Assembly: GCF_025399895.1 (NCBI RefSeq)
Contig: NZ_JAODUA010000031.1
Location: forward strand, 1-51,811
Direction: 5' to 3'
Source: Streptomyces sp. ASQP_92
GTDB lineage: Bacteria; Actinomycetota; Actinomycetes; Streptomycetales; Streptomycetaceae
Length of the DNA stretch: 51,811 nt
Part shown: piece by piece, positions 7,983-15,274 of the stretch
How positions within the stretch are numbered: the stretch's first letter is position 1
Layout: every line of letters starts with the position of its first letter
Made by a program: the position numbers and the translations under genes
Notes under the pieces: generated by a model
What the model was told of the DNA's origin: nothing
Databases searched by the model: none
What the model saw: the letters and a program-made list of their open reading frames with translations, nothing else

Positions 7983-9344
7983 CTAAATCCGCGCCGGAAC
8001 AGGGTTTCCCGCGGCGGCCACGGCGGCCCGCACCGGCACCCGGGCGAGCAGCACGAAACCGACCGCGAAGAAGACCACCAGCGAGATGATGGCATCCCGG
8101 TAGCTGCCGGTCAGCTGATACGCGAGACCGAACACCAATGGCCCCAGCCAGCTCAGACCCCGGTCGCTCATCTCGTAGGCCGAGAAGTACTCGGCCTCCT
8201 TGCCGCTCGGCACCATGTGTGAGAACAGCGACCTCGACAGGGCCTGGCTGCCGCCGAGCACCGTCCCGATCGCGCCCGCGAGCACGAAGAACAGCACCGG
8301 TTGGCGGGCCGGGAGGAAGTAGCCGACCCCCAGGATCACCGCCCACACGGCGAGCGAGCCCAGGATCGTCCGCTTGGCGCCGTACGTCCGGGCGAGCCGG
8401 CCCATGCCGAGCGCGCCCACCACCGCGAGGACCTGCACGAGCAGCACGGCCACGATGAGCGTGTTCTGATCGAGGCCGAGTTCCTCGGAGCCGTAGATCG
8501 AGGCCTGCGAGATGACCGTCTGCACGCCGTCGTTGTAGATGAGGTACGCGAGCAGGAACGCGAGGGTCAGCGGGCGGGCCCGCATGTCCCGTAGCGTCGA
8601 CACCAGCTGCCGCCAGCCCGCCCCGACCCTGCCCTCGGCGACCGACGCGGCCACCTTGCGGTCGCGCAGCCGCCTCAGGGGCACCAGCGTGAACGCGCCC
8701 CACCACACGCCCGCCGAGGCGAGGCAGATCCGTACCGCCGCCGGCTCGGAGAGACCGAAACCGTCGTGGCCCGAATACAGGATCAGGTTGAGCACCAGGA
8801 CACCCGCGCCCGAGGTGTAGCCGAACGCCCAGCCGCGCGAGGAGACCTGGTCGCGCTCCTCGGAGTCCGCGATCTGCGGAAGGTAGGCGTTGTAGAGGAC
8901 CATCGAGACCGACAGGGACGCGTTCGCGACGATCAACAGCACCGCGCCCAGCAGATAGCGGTGCCCGTCCAGGAAGAACATCCCGGCCGTCGCCGTGGCT
9001 CCCGTGTAGGCGGCCGCCGCGAGCAGCGGCTTCTTGCGGCCGGAGCGGTCGGCCGCGGCGCCCACGATCGGCATCAGGACCACCGCGAGGATCACCGAAG
9101 CGGACACGGCGTACGCGAACAGCGAGCCCGCGCGCACCGGGATGCCCAGGGGGTGGACGAATCCGTCGGGGTCGGCCGCCGACTTGGCGATCGAGGTGAG
9201 ATAGGGGCCCAGGAACACGGTCAGGACGCTCGTCGAATACACCGAGCACGCGAAGTCGTAGAAGTACCAGCCGCGCTGTTCCCGTCTGCGGTCGGCCGTG
9301 CTCACCGGACGGTCGTCCGACCGGTCCATGGTCTCAGCGCTCAA
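7983..9344 (-). CDS. MFS transporter, UMF1/Atg22-like
   Basis: A 453-residue integral membrane protein with about 12 hydrophobic segments. It matches the UMF1 (vacuole effluxer Atg22-like) branch of the major facilitator superfamily. The N-terminal WYFYDFACSVYSTSVLTVF resembles the family's W-x-x-Y-D-x-A-x-S motif, and ADRSGRKKPLL is the cytoplasmic loop 2-3 motif. The chosen start is a TTG at 9344 with a strong AGGGGG site 7 nt upstream; an ATG at 9329 would remove only five residues and has a weaker site. The substrate is unknown. It is 51 bp from the stop of the glycerophosphodiesterase gene and could be cotranscribed with it. Confidence 0.88.
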   Translation of the reverse strand: MSAETMDRSDDRPVSTADRRREQRGWYFYDFACSVYSTSVLTVFLGPYLTSIAKSAADPDGFVHPLGIPVRAGSLFAYAVSASVILAVVLMPIVGAAADRSGRKKPLLAAAAYTGATATAGMFFLDGHRYLLGAVLLIVANASLSVSMVLYNAYLPQIADSEERDQVSSRGWAFGYTSGAGVLVLNLILYSGHDGFGLSEPAAVRICLASAGVWWGAFTLVPLRRLRDRKVAASVAEGRVGAGWRQLVSTLRDMRARPLTLAFLLAYLIYNDGVQTVISQASIYGSEELGLDQNTLIVAVLLVQVLAVVGALGMGRLARTYGAKRTILGSLAVWAVILGVGYFLPARQPVLFFVLAGAIGTVLGGSQALSRSLFSHMVPSGKEAEYFSAYEMSDRGLSWLGPLVFGLAYQLTGSYRDAIISLVVFFAVGFVLLARVPVRAAVAAAGNPVPARI

Positions 9345-9395
9345 CCCGCGCCCCCTCGCTCGTGCCCGTACGCGAGCGGTGCCGCCGGGGTGGGC

Positions 9396-10160
9396 TCAGT
9401 GCCAGACTCCCCGGTCGGTCAGTACCGTGCGCAGTGTCTCCAGATGATCGGTCATGATGCCATCCACGCCAAGGTCCAGGAGCGCCCTCATCCGAGCGGG
9501 ATCGTTGATCGTCCACACATGAACGTGCAGGCCGAGCGCGTGCGCGGTACGGACGAAGCGGCGGTCCACGACCGGAATGCCGTTCTGGCTCTCGGGAACC
9601 TGGGCGCTCACGGCGCCGGGGCGCAGCGGCGCCGGGATCCTGTACGAGCGCAGCCGCAGCGCGGCCACGCCCCGCACTCCGTACGACGTGGCCAGGCGGG
9701 GGCCCGCGAGCCGGTGCGCCCTGGCCACGCGGTCCTCCGAGAACGAGCCCACGCAGACCCGGTCCCAGGCGTCGGCGCGGCGGATCAGGTCGATCAGCGG
9801 GACGAGCGCCGACTCGGTCTTGAGGTCGACGTTCCAGCGGGCCTCGGGGAAGGCCTCCAGCAGCTCCTCGAACAGGGGCAGCGGCTCGCGTCCGGCCACC
9901 CGGGCCCGCTTGACCGCGTCCCAGGGGAGCTCGGCGATCTTTCCCCGGGCGTCGGTGACGCGGTCCAGGGTCGCGTCGTGGAAGGCGACCAGCCGTCCGT
10001 CGGCGGTGGTGTGTACGTCGGTCTCGAAGTACCGGTACCCGGCCGCCGCGGCGCGCTCGAAGGCGGCCGCGGTGTTCTCGATGCCGTCGGCCGCCCCGCC
10101 GCGGTGGGCGAACGGGATGGGGGCGGGGTGGTCCAGATAGGGGTGGCGTACGCGAGTCAC
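9396..10160 (-). CDS. Glycerophosphodiester phosphodiesterase
   Basis: A 254-residue cytoplasmic GDPD that hydrolyses glycerophosphodiesters to glycerol 3-phosphate and an alcohol. The catalytic HRGG (in PFAHRGGAADGIENT), the metal-binding E-T-D (FETDVHTT) and FHDATLDR motifs are all present; the barrel closes with HVWTIND and GVDGIMTDH. There is no signal peptide, unlike secreted GlpQ. The GTG start at 10160 overlaps the yczE stop codon (GTGA), which fixes the start and implies translational coupling. The frame is open further upstream, but that part is antisense or overlapping yczE. Confidence 0.93.
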   Translation of the reverse strand: MTRVRHPYLDHPAPIPFAHRGGAADGIENTAAAFERAAAAGYRYFETDVHTTADGRLVAFHDATLDRVTDARGKIAELPWDAVKRARVAGREPLPLFEELLEAFPEARWNVDLKTESALVPLIDLIRRADAWDRVCVGSFSEDRVARAHRLAGPRLATSYGVRGVAALRLRSYRIPAPLRPGAVSAQVPESQNGIPVVDRRFVRTAHALGLHVHVWTINDPARMRALLDLGVDGIMTDHLETLRTVLTDRGVWH

Positions 10161-10834
10161 CGGGGAAGTATCGCGCGCTCGGGGGCCGGCCCCGGACCCG
10201 CCGTGTCCCGCACCGGGCTCGGGGAGGCGGCCCGGGCCTCGGGGGCTGCCGTGGGGATGGCGAAGACGCGGAGGAAGAACTGGGCGAGCGGTCCGATCGC
10301 CAGGGCGTACAGGACCGTGCCGACGCCGAGCGAGCCACCGAGCAGGAAGCCCGTCGCCACCACGAGGACCTCCAGGGAGGTGCGCACCAGTCGGATCGAC
10401 CGGCCCGTGGCCCGGTGCAGGCCCGTCATCAGGCCGTCGCGCGGGCCGGGGCCGAAGCGCGCCGAGATGTAGAGGCCGGTCGCCACGCCGTTGCCGACGA
10501 TCGCGGCGGCCGTCAGGGGTACCTGGGCGAGCAGCCCGCGCACATCGGGGACGACGGCGAGCGTGCCGTCCATGAAGATGCCGATGGCGAAGACATTGGA
10601 GACCGTACCGAGCCCCGGTCGCTGGCGAAGGGGGATCCACAGCAGCAGCACCGCGGCCCCGACGACGATCGACACGACGCCGATCGAGAGCCCGGTGTGC
10701 TTCGCGAGGCCCTGGTGCAGCACCCCCCACGGTTCGAGGCCGAGCCCGGCGCGGACCAGCAGCCCCGAGCTGACGCCGTACAGCGCGAGGCCGGCATAGA
10801 GCTGGACCAGTCTCCGGGTGAGATGCGTGGACAA
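10157..10834 (-). CDS. yczE: YczE/YyaS/YitT-type integral membrane protein
   Basis: A 225-residue membrane protein with about five transmembrane segments, for example RLVQLYAGLALYGVSSGLLV and SLEVLVVATGFLLGGSLGVG. PRDGLMTGLHRATG is the conserved cytoplasmic loop of the YczE family. I place the start at TTG 10834, seven nt after AGGGGG; there is no ATG or GTG in a sensible place. It is divergent from a MocR regulator. YczE next to its MocR partner YczR is a known arrangement in other bacteria. Its transport function is unknown. It overlaps the glycerophosphodiesterase gene by 4 bp. Confidence 0.85.
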   Translation of the reverse strand: MSTHLTRRLVQLYAGLALYGVSSGLLVRAGLGLEPWGVLHQGLAKHTGLSIGVVSIVVGAAVLLLWIPLRQRPGLGTVSNVFAIGIFMDGTLAVVPDVRGLLAQVPLTAAAIVGNGVATGLYISARFGPGPRDGLMTGLHRATGRSIRLVRTSLEVLVVATGFLLGGSLGVGTVLYALAIGPLAQFFLRVFAIPTAAPEARAASPSPVRDTAGPGPAPERAILPR

Positions 10835-10859
10835 GGCGGGGCCCCCTGTGTGGTGGTAG

Positions 10860-10929
10860 TGGACTGGCTCATGACACTCTGTGGCGGGGAAATGGACTCC
10901 AGCCATGGCCAATTCCGGGAAGGTGGACT
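10860..10929. promoter_or_regulatory. Three TGGACT direct repeats between yczE and the MocR gene
   Basis: TGGACT occurs at 10860-10865, 10893-10898 and 10924-10929, spaced 33 and 31 bp (about three helical turns each). The copies fill the 102-bp divergent intergenic region. MocR proteins commonly bind spaced direct repeats, so these are candidate operators controlling both genes. Confidence 0.45.
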
Positions 10930-10936
10930 GACTTCG

Positions 10937-12439
10937 ATGGCTCAGTGGACCTCGGCGATCGGGCCCGCCCAGCTCGCCCGTCAGCTCAAGGCACAACAGC
11001 CTCGCCCGGTGGGCACGGGCCTGCGCAAGCCGCCCGCCTACCGCGCCCTGGCCGACGGGATCCGGCTGCTCGTCCTGGAGGGCCGCGTGCCGGCCGCCGC
11101 CCGCCTTCCCGCCGAGCGCGAACTGGCCGTCGCCCTGTCGGTGAGCCGCACCACGGTCGCCGCCGCCTACGAGGCGCTGCGCGGCGAGGGCTTCCTCGAA
11201 TCGAGGCGCGGCGCCGGGAGCTGGACCGCCGTGCCCGCGGGCCATCCGCTGCCCGGCCGGGGCCTGGAACCGCTCCCGCCCGAGTCGCTCGGCTCCATGA
11301 TCGACCTGGGCTGCGCGGCGCTGCCGGCCCCGGAACCCTGGCTGACCCGTGGCGTACAGGGCGCGCTCGAAGAGCTTCCGCCGTACGCCCACACCCATGG
11401 CGACTACCCGGCGGGCCTGCCCGCGCTGCGGCGGATGCTCGCCGACCGCTACACCGCGCGCGGCATCCCGACGATGCCCGAGCAGATCATGGTCACGACC
11501 GGCGCGATGGGGGCGATGGACGCCATCTGTCATCTGTTCGCCGGGCGCGGTGAACGCATCGCCGTCGAGTCGCCGTCCTACGCCAACATCCTTCAGCTCA
11601 TGCGCGAGGCGGGCGCCCGCCTGGTGCCGATCGCCATGGCCGAGGCCCTGTCCGGCTGGGATCTGCCGCGCTGGCGCCAGGTATTGAGGGACGCGGCCCC
11701 CCGACTCGCCTATGTCGTCGCCGACTTCCACAACCCCACCGGCGCGCTCGCCGACGAGGACCAAAGGCGCCAGCTCGTGGACGCGGCCCGCTCGGCCGGC
11801 ACCGTGCTCGTCGTCGACGAGACGATGAGCGAGCTGTGGCTGGACGAGGACCTCTCCATGCCGCGTCCCGTCTGCGCCTTCGACCCGGCGGGGGCCACCG
11901 TGCTCACGGTCGGCTCGGCCAGCAAGGCGTTCTGGGCGGGCATGCGCATCGGATGGGTGCGCGCCGCACCCGACATCATCCGCTCGCTCGTCGCGGCCCG
12001 CGCCTACGCGGATCTGGGCACCCCGGTCCTGGAGCAGCTGGCCGTCAACTGGCTGATGGCGACGGGGGGTTGGGAGCAGGCGGTCGAGCTGCGCCGCACC
12101 CAGGCCCGCGAGAACCGCGACGCCCTGGTCACCGCGGTGCGCCGGGAACTGCCCGACTGGGAGTTCCATGTGCCGCGCGGCGGGCTCACGTTGTGGGTGC
12201 GTACCGGAGGGCTTTCGGGGTCCCGGCTGGCCGAGGTCGGCGAACGGGTCGGGGTGCGGGTGCCGTCGGGACCCCGCTTCGGCGTGGACGGTGCCTTCGA
12301 GGGCTATGTCCGGCTGCCGTTCACCGTGGGCGGCCCGGTCGCCGAGGAGGCCGCGGTGCGGCTGGCGGCCGCGGCCCGGCTGGTCGAGACGGGAGGCGGC
12401 TCGGGAAGCGCGGAGCCGCCGCGAACCTTCGTGGCCTGA
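10937..12439 (+). CDS. MocR-type regulator: GntR HTH fused to PLP aminotransferase (YczR-like)
   Basis: A 500-residue fusion typical of MocR/PdxR proteins. Residues about 35-105 form the GntR winged helix (PAERELAVALSVSRTTVAAAYEALRGEGF). A linker follows, then a fold-type I aminotransferase domain with NPTGAL and GSASKAFWAGMRIGW, where K330 is the predicted Schiff-base lysine. Such proteins are usually transcription factors sensing PLP or a PLP-amino acid adduct, not active transaminases. The gene is divergent from yczE and so most likely regulates it. The ATG follows a GGAAGGTGGA purine run. It ends at a terminator shared with sffA. Confidence 0.92.
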   Translation: MAQWTSAIGPAQLARQLKAQQPRPVGTGLRKPPAYRALADGIRLLVLEGRVPAAARLPAERELAVALSVSRTTVAAAYEALRGEGFLESRRGAGSWTAVPAGHPLPGRGLEPLPPESLGSMIDLGCAALPAPEPWLTRGVQGALEELPPYAHTHGDYPAGLPALRRMLADRYTARGIPTMPEQIMVTTGAMGAMDAICHLFAGRGERIAVESPSYANILQLMREAGARLVPIAMAEALSGWDLPRWRQVLRDAAPRLAYVVADFHNPTGALADEDQRRQLVDAARSAGTVLVVDETMSELWLDEDLSMPRPVCAFDPAGATVLTVGSASKAFWAGMRIGWVRAAPDIIRSLVAARAYADLGTPVLEQLAVNWLMATGGWEQAVELRRTQARENRDALVTAVRRELPDWEFHVPRGGLTLWVRTGGLSGSRLAEVGERVGVRVPSGPRFGVDGAFEGYVRLPFTVGGPVAEEAAVRLAAAARLVETGGGSGSAEPPRTFVA

Positions 12440-12447
12440 GGGGCGAT

Positions 12448-12468
12448 CGCGGGCCGGTGACGCCCGCG
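12448..12468. terminator. Hairpin between the MocR gene and sffA
   Basis: A 7-bp GC stem (CGCGGGC with GCCCGCG) around a 7-nt loop in the 29-bp gap between two convergent stops; it abuts the sffA stop codon at 12469. Confidence 0.65.
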
Positions 12469-14049
12469 CTACCCCTCCGCCGGAACCGCCTCCACCGGCG
12501 TCGGGTCCACCGAGGACGCCTGGGCCGGTGTCGCCTCGACCGGGGCCTCCCGGCCGGGGAGCAGGTCGAGGACCGCCCGGCGGTGGGCCTCGGTCGTCGC
12601 GTCGTCGTAGGGGTCCGGGGTGGCGGGGACCTGGAGGCGCAGCACCGGGCCGGTGCCGAGGCGGGCGTAGCCACGGCCCGGCGGGACGTCGGCAGTGGGC
12701 GTCGTGTGGGGCGGCGCGCCGAGCACGGACTCCACCTGGCCGTGCGAAGCCGGGCCGAGCACCACCCGGGCCCGGGTGTGCGAGAGCACCGGTTCGGACA
12801 GGTCGTCCAGGGTGTCGAACTGCTCGGCCACCACGACCGTCACTCCGGCGGCCCGGCCGTGGCGCAGCGGAACCTGGAGCAGGTGCTGCGGGTCGGTGCG
12901 CCCGTCGGCGGCGGCCAGGTCGGCCAGCATGCTGGGCCGGTCGAGCAGGATCCACAGCGGGCGTTTGATGTCCTCGGGGGCCGGGCGGCCCGCCTGGCGG
13001 GCGCGGTTGGCGGCGATGAGGCGGCGCTCGGTCTCGTGCGAGGCCCACTCCAGGATGGCGAGCGCCCCGGCGAGACCGCACTCGACGGCGAGCACGCCCG
13101 AGCGGCCGGTCAGGCAGGCGTACTCCCCGGTTCCGCTGCCCTCGACGATGAGCAGGTCGCCGTCCTTGAGGGCCTGGAGCGCGATGGAGCGCAGCAGGGT
13201 GGTGGTGCCCGTGCCGGGCCGGCCGACGACCAGGAGGTGGGGCTCGGTGGAGCGCGGCCCGGTCCGCCAGATCACCGGCGGCGCGTCGTGGCTCTCCTCG
13301 CCGGCGGTCACCGGGACCCTGCGCTGGACGGCGTCCGCGTCGGTGAAGCCGAGGACGGTCTCGCCCGGGGAGGTCACGAAGGGCTGGGCGGCGATCGTGG
13401 TCGGCAGCGCGCCCAGGACGCTCATGTCGAGCTGGTTGCCCTCCTCGTCCCAGACGAAGTGGTACTCGCGACCGCGCCCCGACTTGGCGTGCAGAAGCTG
13501 TTCGATCCGGGCGCGCGCGGCGGGCTCGCCGTCGGTGAAGTACGCCGGGTAGCGCACCCGGAGCCGGGTCGGGCGGCCGCTCTCGTCGAAGGCGTACTCG
13601 CTGAAGGCCTTGTCCCACTCGCCTCCGTGGGCGAAGAGCGGGTTGGGGTCCTCCGGAACGGAGAAGTACGGCACGAGCGCCTCGTAGAGGGCCTGGAGAC
13701 GGGCGAGTTCCGCCTCGTCGGGGCCGGTCTTGACGACCGGTTTCTCGCGGCCCTTCCAGGCGGCCGCGCCCATCACCGTGATCAGGGCGAGGAGCGGCCC
13801 GTACGGGATGAGCGCGACGACCAGGACCACGGCCGCCGTGAGGAACAGCGCGGGACTGCGCCGCTCCTTGGGGGTGGCGGCCCATTTGCCGCGCAGGGCG
13901 GCGGTGATCAGCCGCAGGCCGCGGCTGATCGTGATGAGCGGATGGAGAACGTCGGTGGCGCTGTCGGCGGCCGTGCGCACGATCTCGCGGCTGCGAACGA
14001 TGGATGCGCTGCTGCTGCTCAGAATGCGGGGGAGTGGTCGCCGGGCCAC
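12469..14049 (-). CDS. sffA: SpoIIIE/FtsK-like sporulation protein SffA
   Basis: A 526-residue membrane-anchored protein with two adjacent hydrophobic segments (about residues 67-95) and an FtsK/SpoIIIE-like nucleotide-binding domain. In Streptomyces, SffA is targeted to sporulation septa by SmeA and affects chromosome segregation and spore maturation (literature). The identification comes from position directly after a 64-residue SmeA and from domain layout. The Walker A segment reads GRPGTGTT (276-283), with Thr where the catalytic Lys is expected. Walker B reads WILLDRP, lacking the usual Glu. The ATPase may therefore be degenerate. The C-terminus is Pro/Ala/Glu-rich. The GTG start follows AGGAG. 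The 73-bp gap to smeA suits an operon. Confidence 0.85.
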   Translation of the reverse strand: MARRPLPRILSSSSASIVRSREIVRTAADSATDVLHPLITISRGLRLITAALRGKWAATPKERRSPALFLTAAVVLVVALIPYGPLLALITVMGAAAWKGREKPVVKTGPDEAELARLQALYEALVPYFSVPEDPNPLFAHGGEWDKAFSEYAFDESGRPTRLRVRYPAYFTDGEPAARARIEQLLHAKSGRGREYHFVWDEEGNQLDMSVLGALPTTIAAQPFVTSPGETVLGFTDADAVQRRVPVTAGEESHDAPPVIWRTGPRSTEPHLLVVGRPGTGTTTLLRSIALQALKDGDLLIVEGSGTGEYACLTGRSGVLAVECGLAGALAILEWASHETERRLIAANRARQAGRPAPEDIKRPLWILLDRPSMLADLAAADGRTDPQHLLQVPLRHGRAAGVTVVVAEQFDTLDDLSEPVLSHTRARVVLGPASHGQVESVLGAPPHTTPTADVPPGRGYARLGTGPVLRLQVPATPDPYDDATTEAHRRAVLDLLPGREAPVEATPAQASSVDPTPVEAVPAEG

Positions 14050-14122
14050 GTCGTTCTCCTGGAGTTGTGTCCGCAGTGGGATCTGCCGTTGTGACTGCCG
14101 GGATGTGCGGGACAGCGGCAGG

Positions 14123-14317
14123 TCAGAACTTGATCCCGCCCAGCAGGCCGGCGAGGCTCGCGCCTCCGGCCGTGATGCTCGGGGCGATCGCGGTGCCCGC
14201 GAGATAGAAGCCGAAGAGGGAGCACACGAGCGCGTGCGACGCCTTGAGTCCGTCTTTCTTGAAGAAGAGGAAGGTGATGATTCCGAGCAGCACCACGCCT
14301 GACATGGACAGGATCAT
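14123..14317 (-). CDS. smeA: Small membrane protein SmeA
   Basis: 64 residues, the known size of S. coelicolor SmeA. Two hydrophobic segments (about 4-18 and 26-48) flank a short basic loop (FFKKDGLKASHA). The C-terminus is Gly/Ala-rich. SmeA sits in sporulation septa and recruits the FtsK-like SffA, whose gene follows. The ATG is preceded by AGGAG. The upstream region (14318-14400) is unusually AT-rich for this chromosome and probably holds the developmental promoter. I could not assign a sigma factor or WhiA site with confidence. Confidence 0.88.
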   Translation of the reverse strand: MILSMSGVVLLGIITFLFFKKDGLKASHALVCSLFGFYLAGTAIAPSITAGGASLAGLLGGIKF

Positions 14318-14613
14318 TTGAGGTCTCCTGGTTGATGGGGACGGTCACCATGAGTTCTTCCAGGCTCACAGGAAGTATCTATGCGATAAAAGGTGCAAAC
14401 GGGTGAAAGTGGCGCTATTTCACTGGAGTGGCGGATAGGAAAAGCGGTCCGGAGCGGCACACTGTGCGGCCGCCGGGCCGTCAAACCGTCACGCGTGGTG
14501 ATCTTTGCCGCCGGTGGGTCGCGGCAGGTCGAGCGGCGGGCAGTACCCTGTCGATTCACTCGTACGGCGCTGTCGCCGTGCGGGTTTGTTCCGTTGCCCC
14601 TAAGGAGTTGTCG

Positions 14614-15006
14614 ATGAGCGAGGAACTCGATCCCGAGGTGGTCGAGCTGGCGTCCAGGATCTTCGAGCTGGCCCGTCAGGGAGACGCCGAGGCGCTCGCC
14701 GCGTACGTCGACGCCGGGGTGTCCGCGAACCTCACCAACGACCGCGGCGACTCGCTCGTCATGCTGGCCGCCTACCACGGCCACGCGGACGCGGTCTCCG
14801 CCCTGCTGGCCCGCGGCGCCGAGGCCGACCGCGCCAACGACCGGGGCCAGACGCCGCTCGCCGGCGCCGTCTTCAAGGGCGAGGACGCCGTGATCAAGGC
14901 CCTCCTGGCCGGCGGAGCCGATCCTTCCGCCGGGACGCCCTCCGCGGTCGACACCGCCCGGATGTTCGGCAGGACGGAACTGCTCGCCCTGTTCGGGGTC
15001 AACTGA
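14614..15006 (+). CDS. Ankyrin repeat protein
   Basis: A 130-residue soluble protein made almost entirely of ankyrin repeats. Two clear units are GDSLVMLAAYHGHADAVSAL and GQTPLAGAVFKGEDAVIKAL, with a degenerate N-terminal helix pair (ELARQGDAEALAAYVDAGV) and a capping repeat at the end. It presumably mediates protein-protein contact; the partner is unknown. The ATG follows AAGGAG at 6 nt, which selects it over the longer open frame upstream. It is divergent from smeA, with a 296-bp intergenic region. Confidence 0.9.
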   Translation: MSEELDPEVVELASRIFELARQGDAEALAAYVDAGVSANLTNDRGDSLVMLAAYHGHADAVSALLARGAEADRANDRGQTPLAGAVFKGEDAVIKALLAGGADPSAGTPSAVDTARMFGRTELLALFGVN

Positions 15007-15098
15007 GCGTCCACCAAGCGTTTACGGGGGATCCACCGAAGAGCCCGCGGAGAGGGGCGCCGTAAATGTGGTCGCGATGGCGAAATGGCTGGGTCATC

Positions 15099-15221
15099 AT
15101 GACGTCGAACCCCTACATCGGGGGCAGGGTCCCTACAGCGGGGACCACGACGAGAGGCAGGAAGATGGTCTACACCAAGCAGAAGACGGCGGGCGACCCC
15201 TCATGTTGCTGCGCGGCCTAG
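15099..15221 (+). CDS. Small ORF ending in a triple-cysteine tract (possible leader peptide or RiPP precursor)
   Basis: An unannotated-looking small ORF of 40 codons from ATG 15099. The same frame has an upstream ATG at 15066 (51 codons) and an internal ATG at 15165 (18 codons). The last starts just behind AGGCAGGA and is the most likely translated start. All forms end with DPSCCCAA then TAG. About 35 of 40 codons end in G or C, as in real genes here, while the overlapping frame is much poorer. The stop lies 53 bp before the HEAT-repeat gene. Polycysteine leader peptides in mycobacteria act as cysteine-responsive attenuators; that role here is inference. A peptide natural-product precursor is an alternative. 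Confidence 0.45.
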   Translation: MTSNPYIGGRVPTAGTTTRGRKMVYTKQKTAGDPSCCCAA

Positions 15222-15274
15222 GGCAAGGCACGAATCCCCCGGTTGCGTCGACAGCTTGATGTGAGGCTATTTCC

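Noticed and set aside
10157..13885. A 1242-codon minus-strand open frame running through yczE, the MocR gene and sffA
   Set aside because: It only reaches a real protein (YczE) at its end. The rest is antisense to the MocR gene or out of frame in sffA.
15068..15259. A 63-codon plus-strand frame overlapping the triple-Cys small ORF
   Set aside because: Its third codon positions are much poorer in G/C than the neighbouring frame, and it shows no motif.
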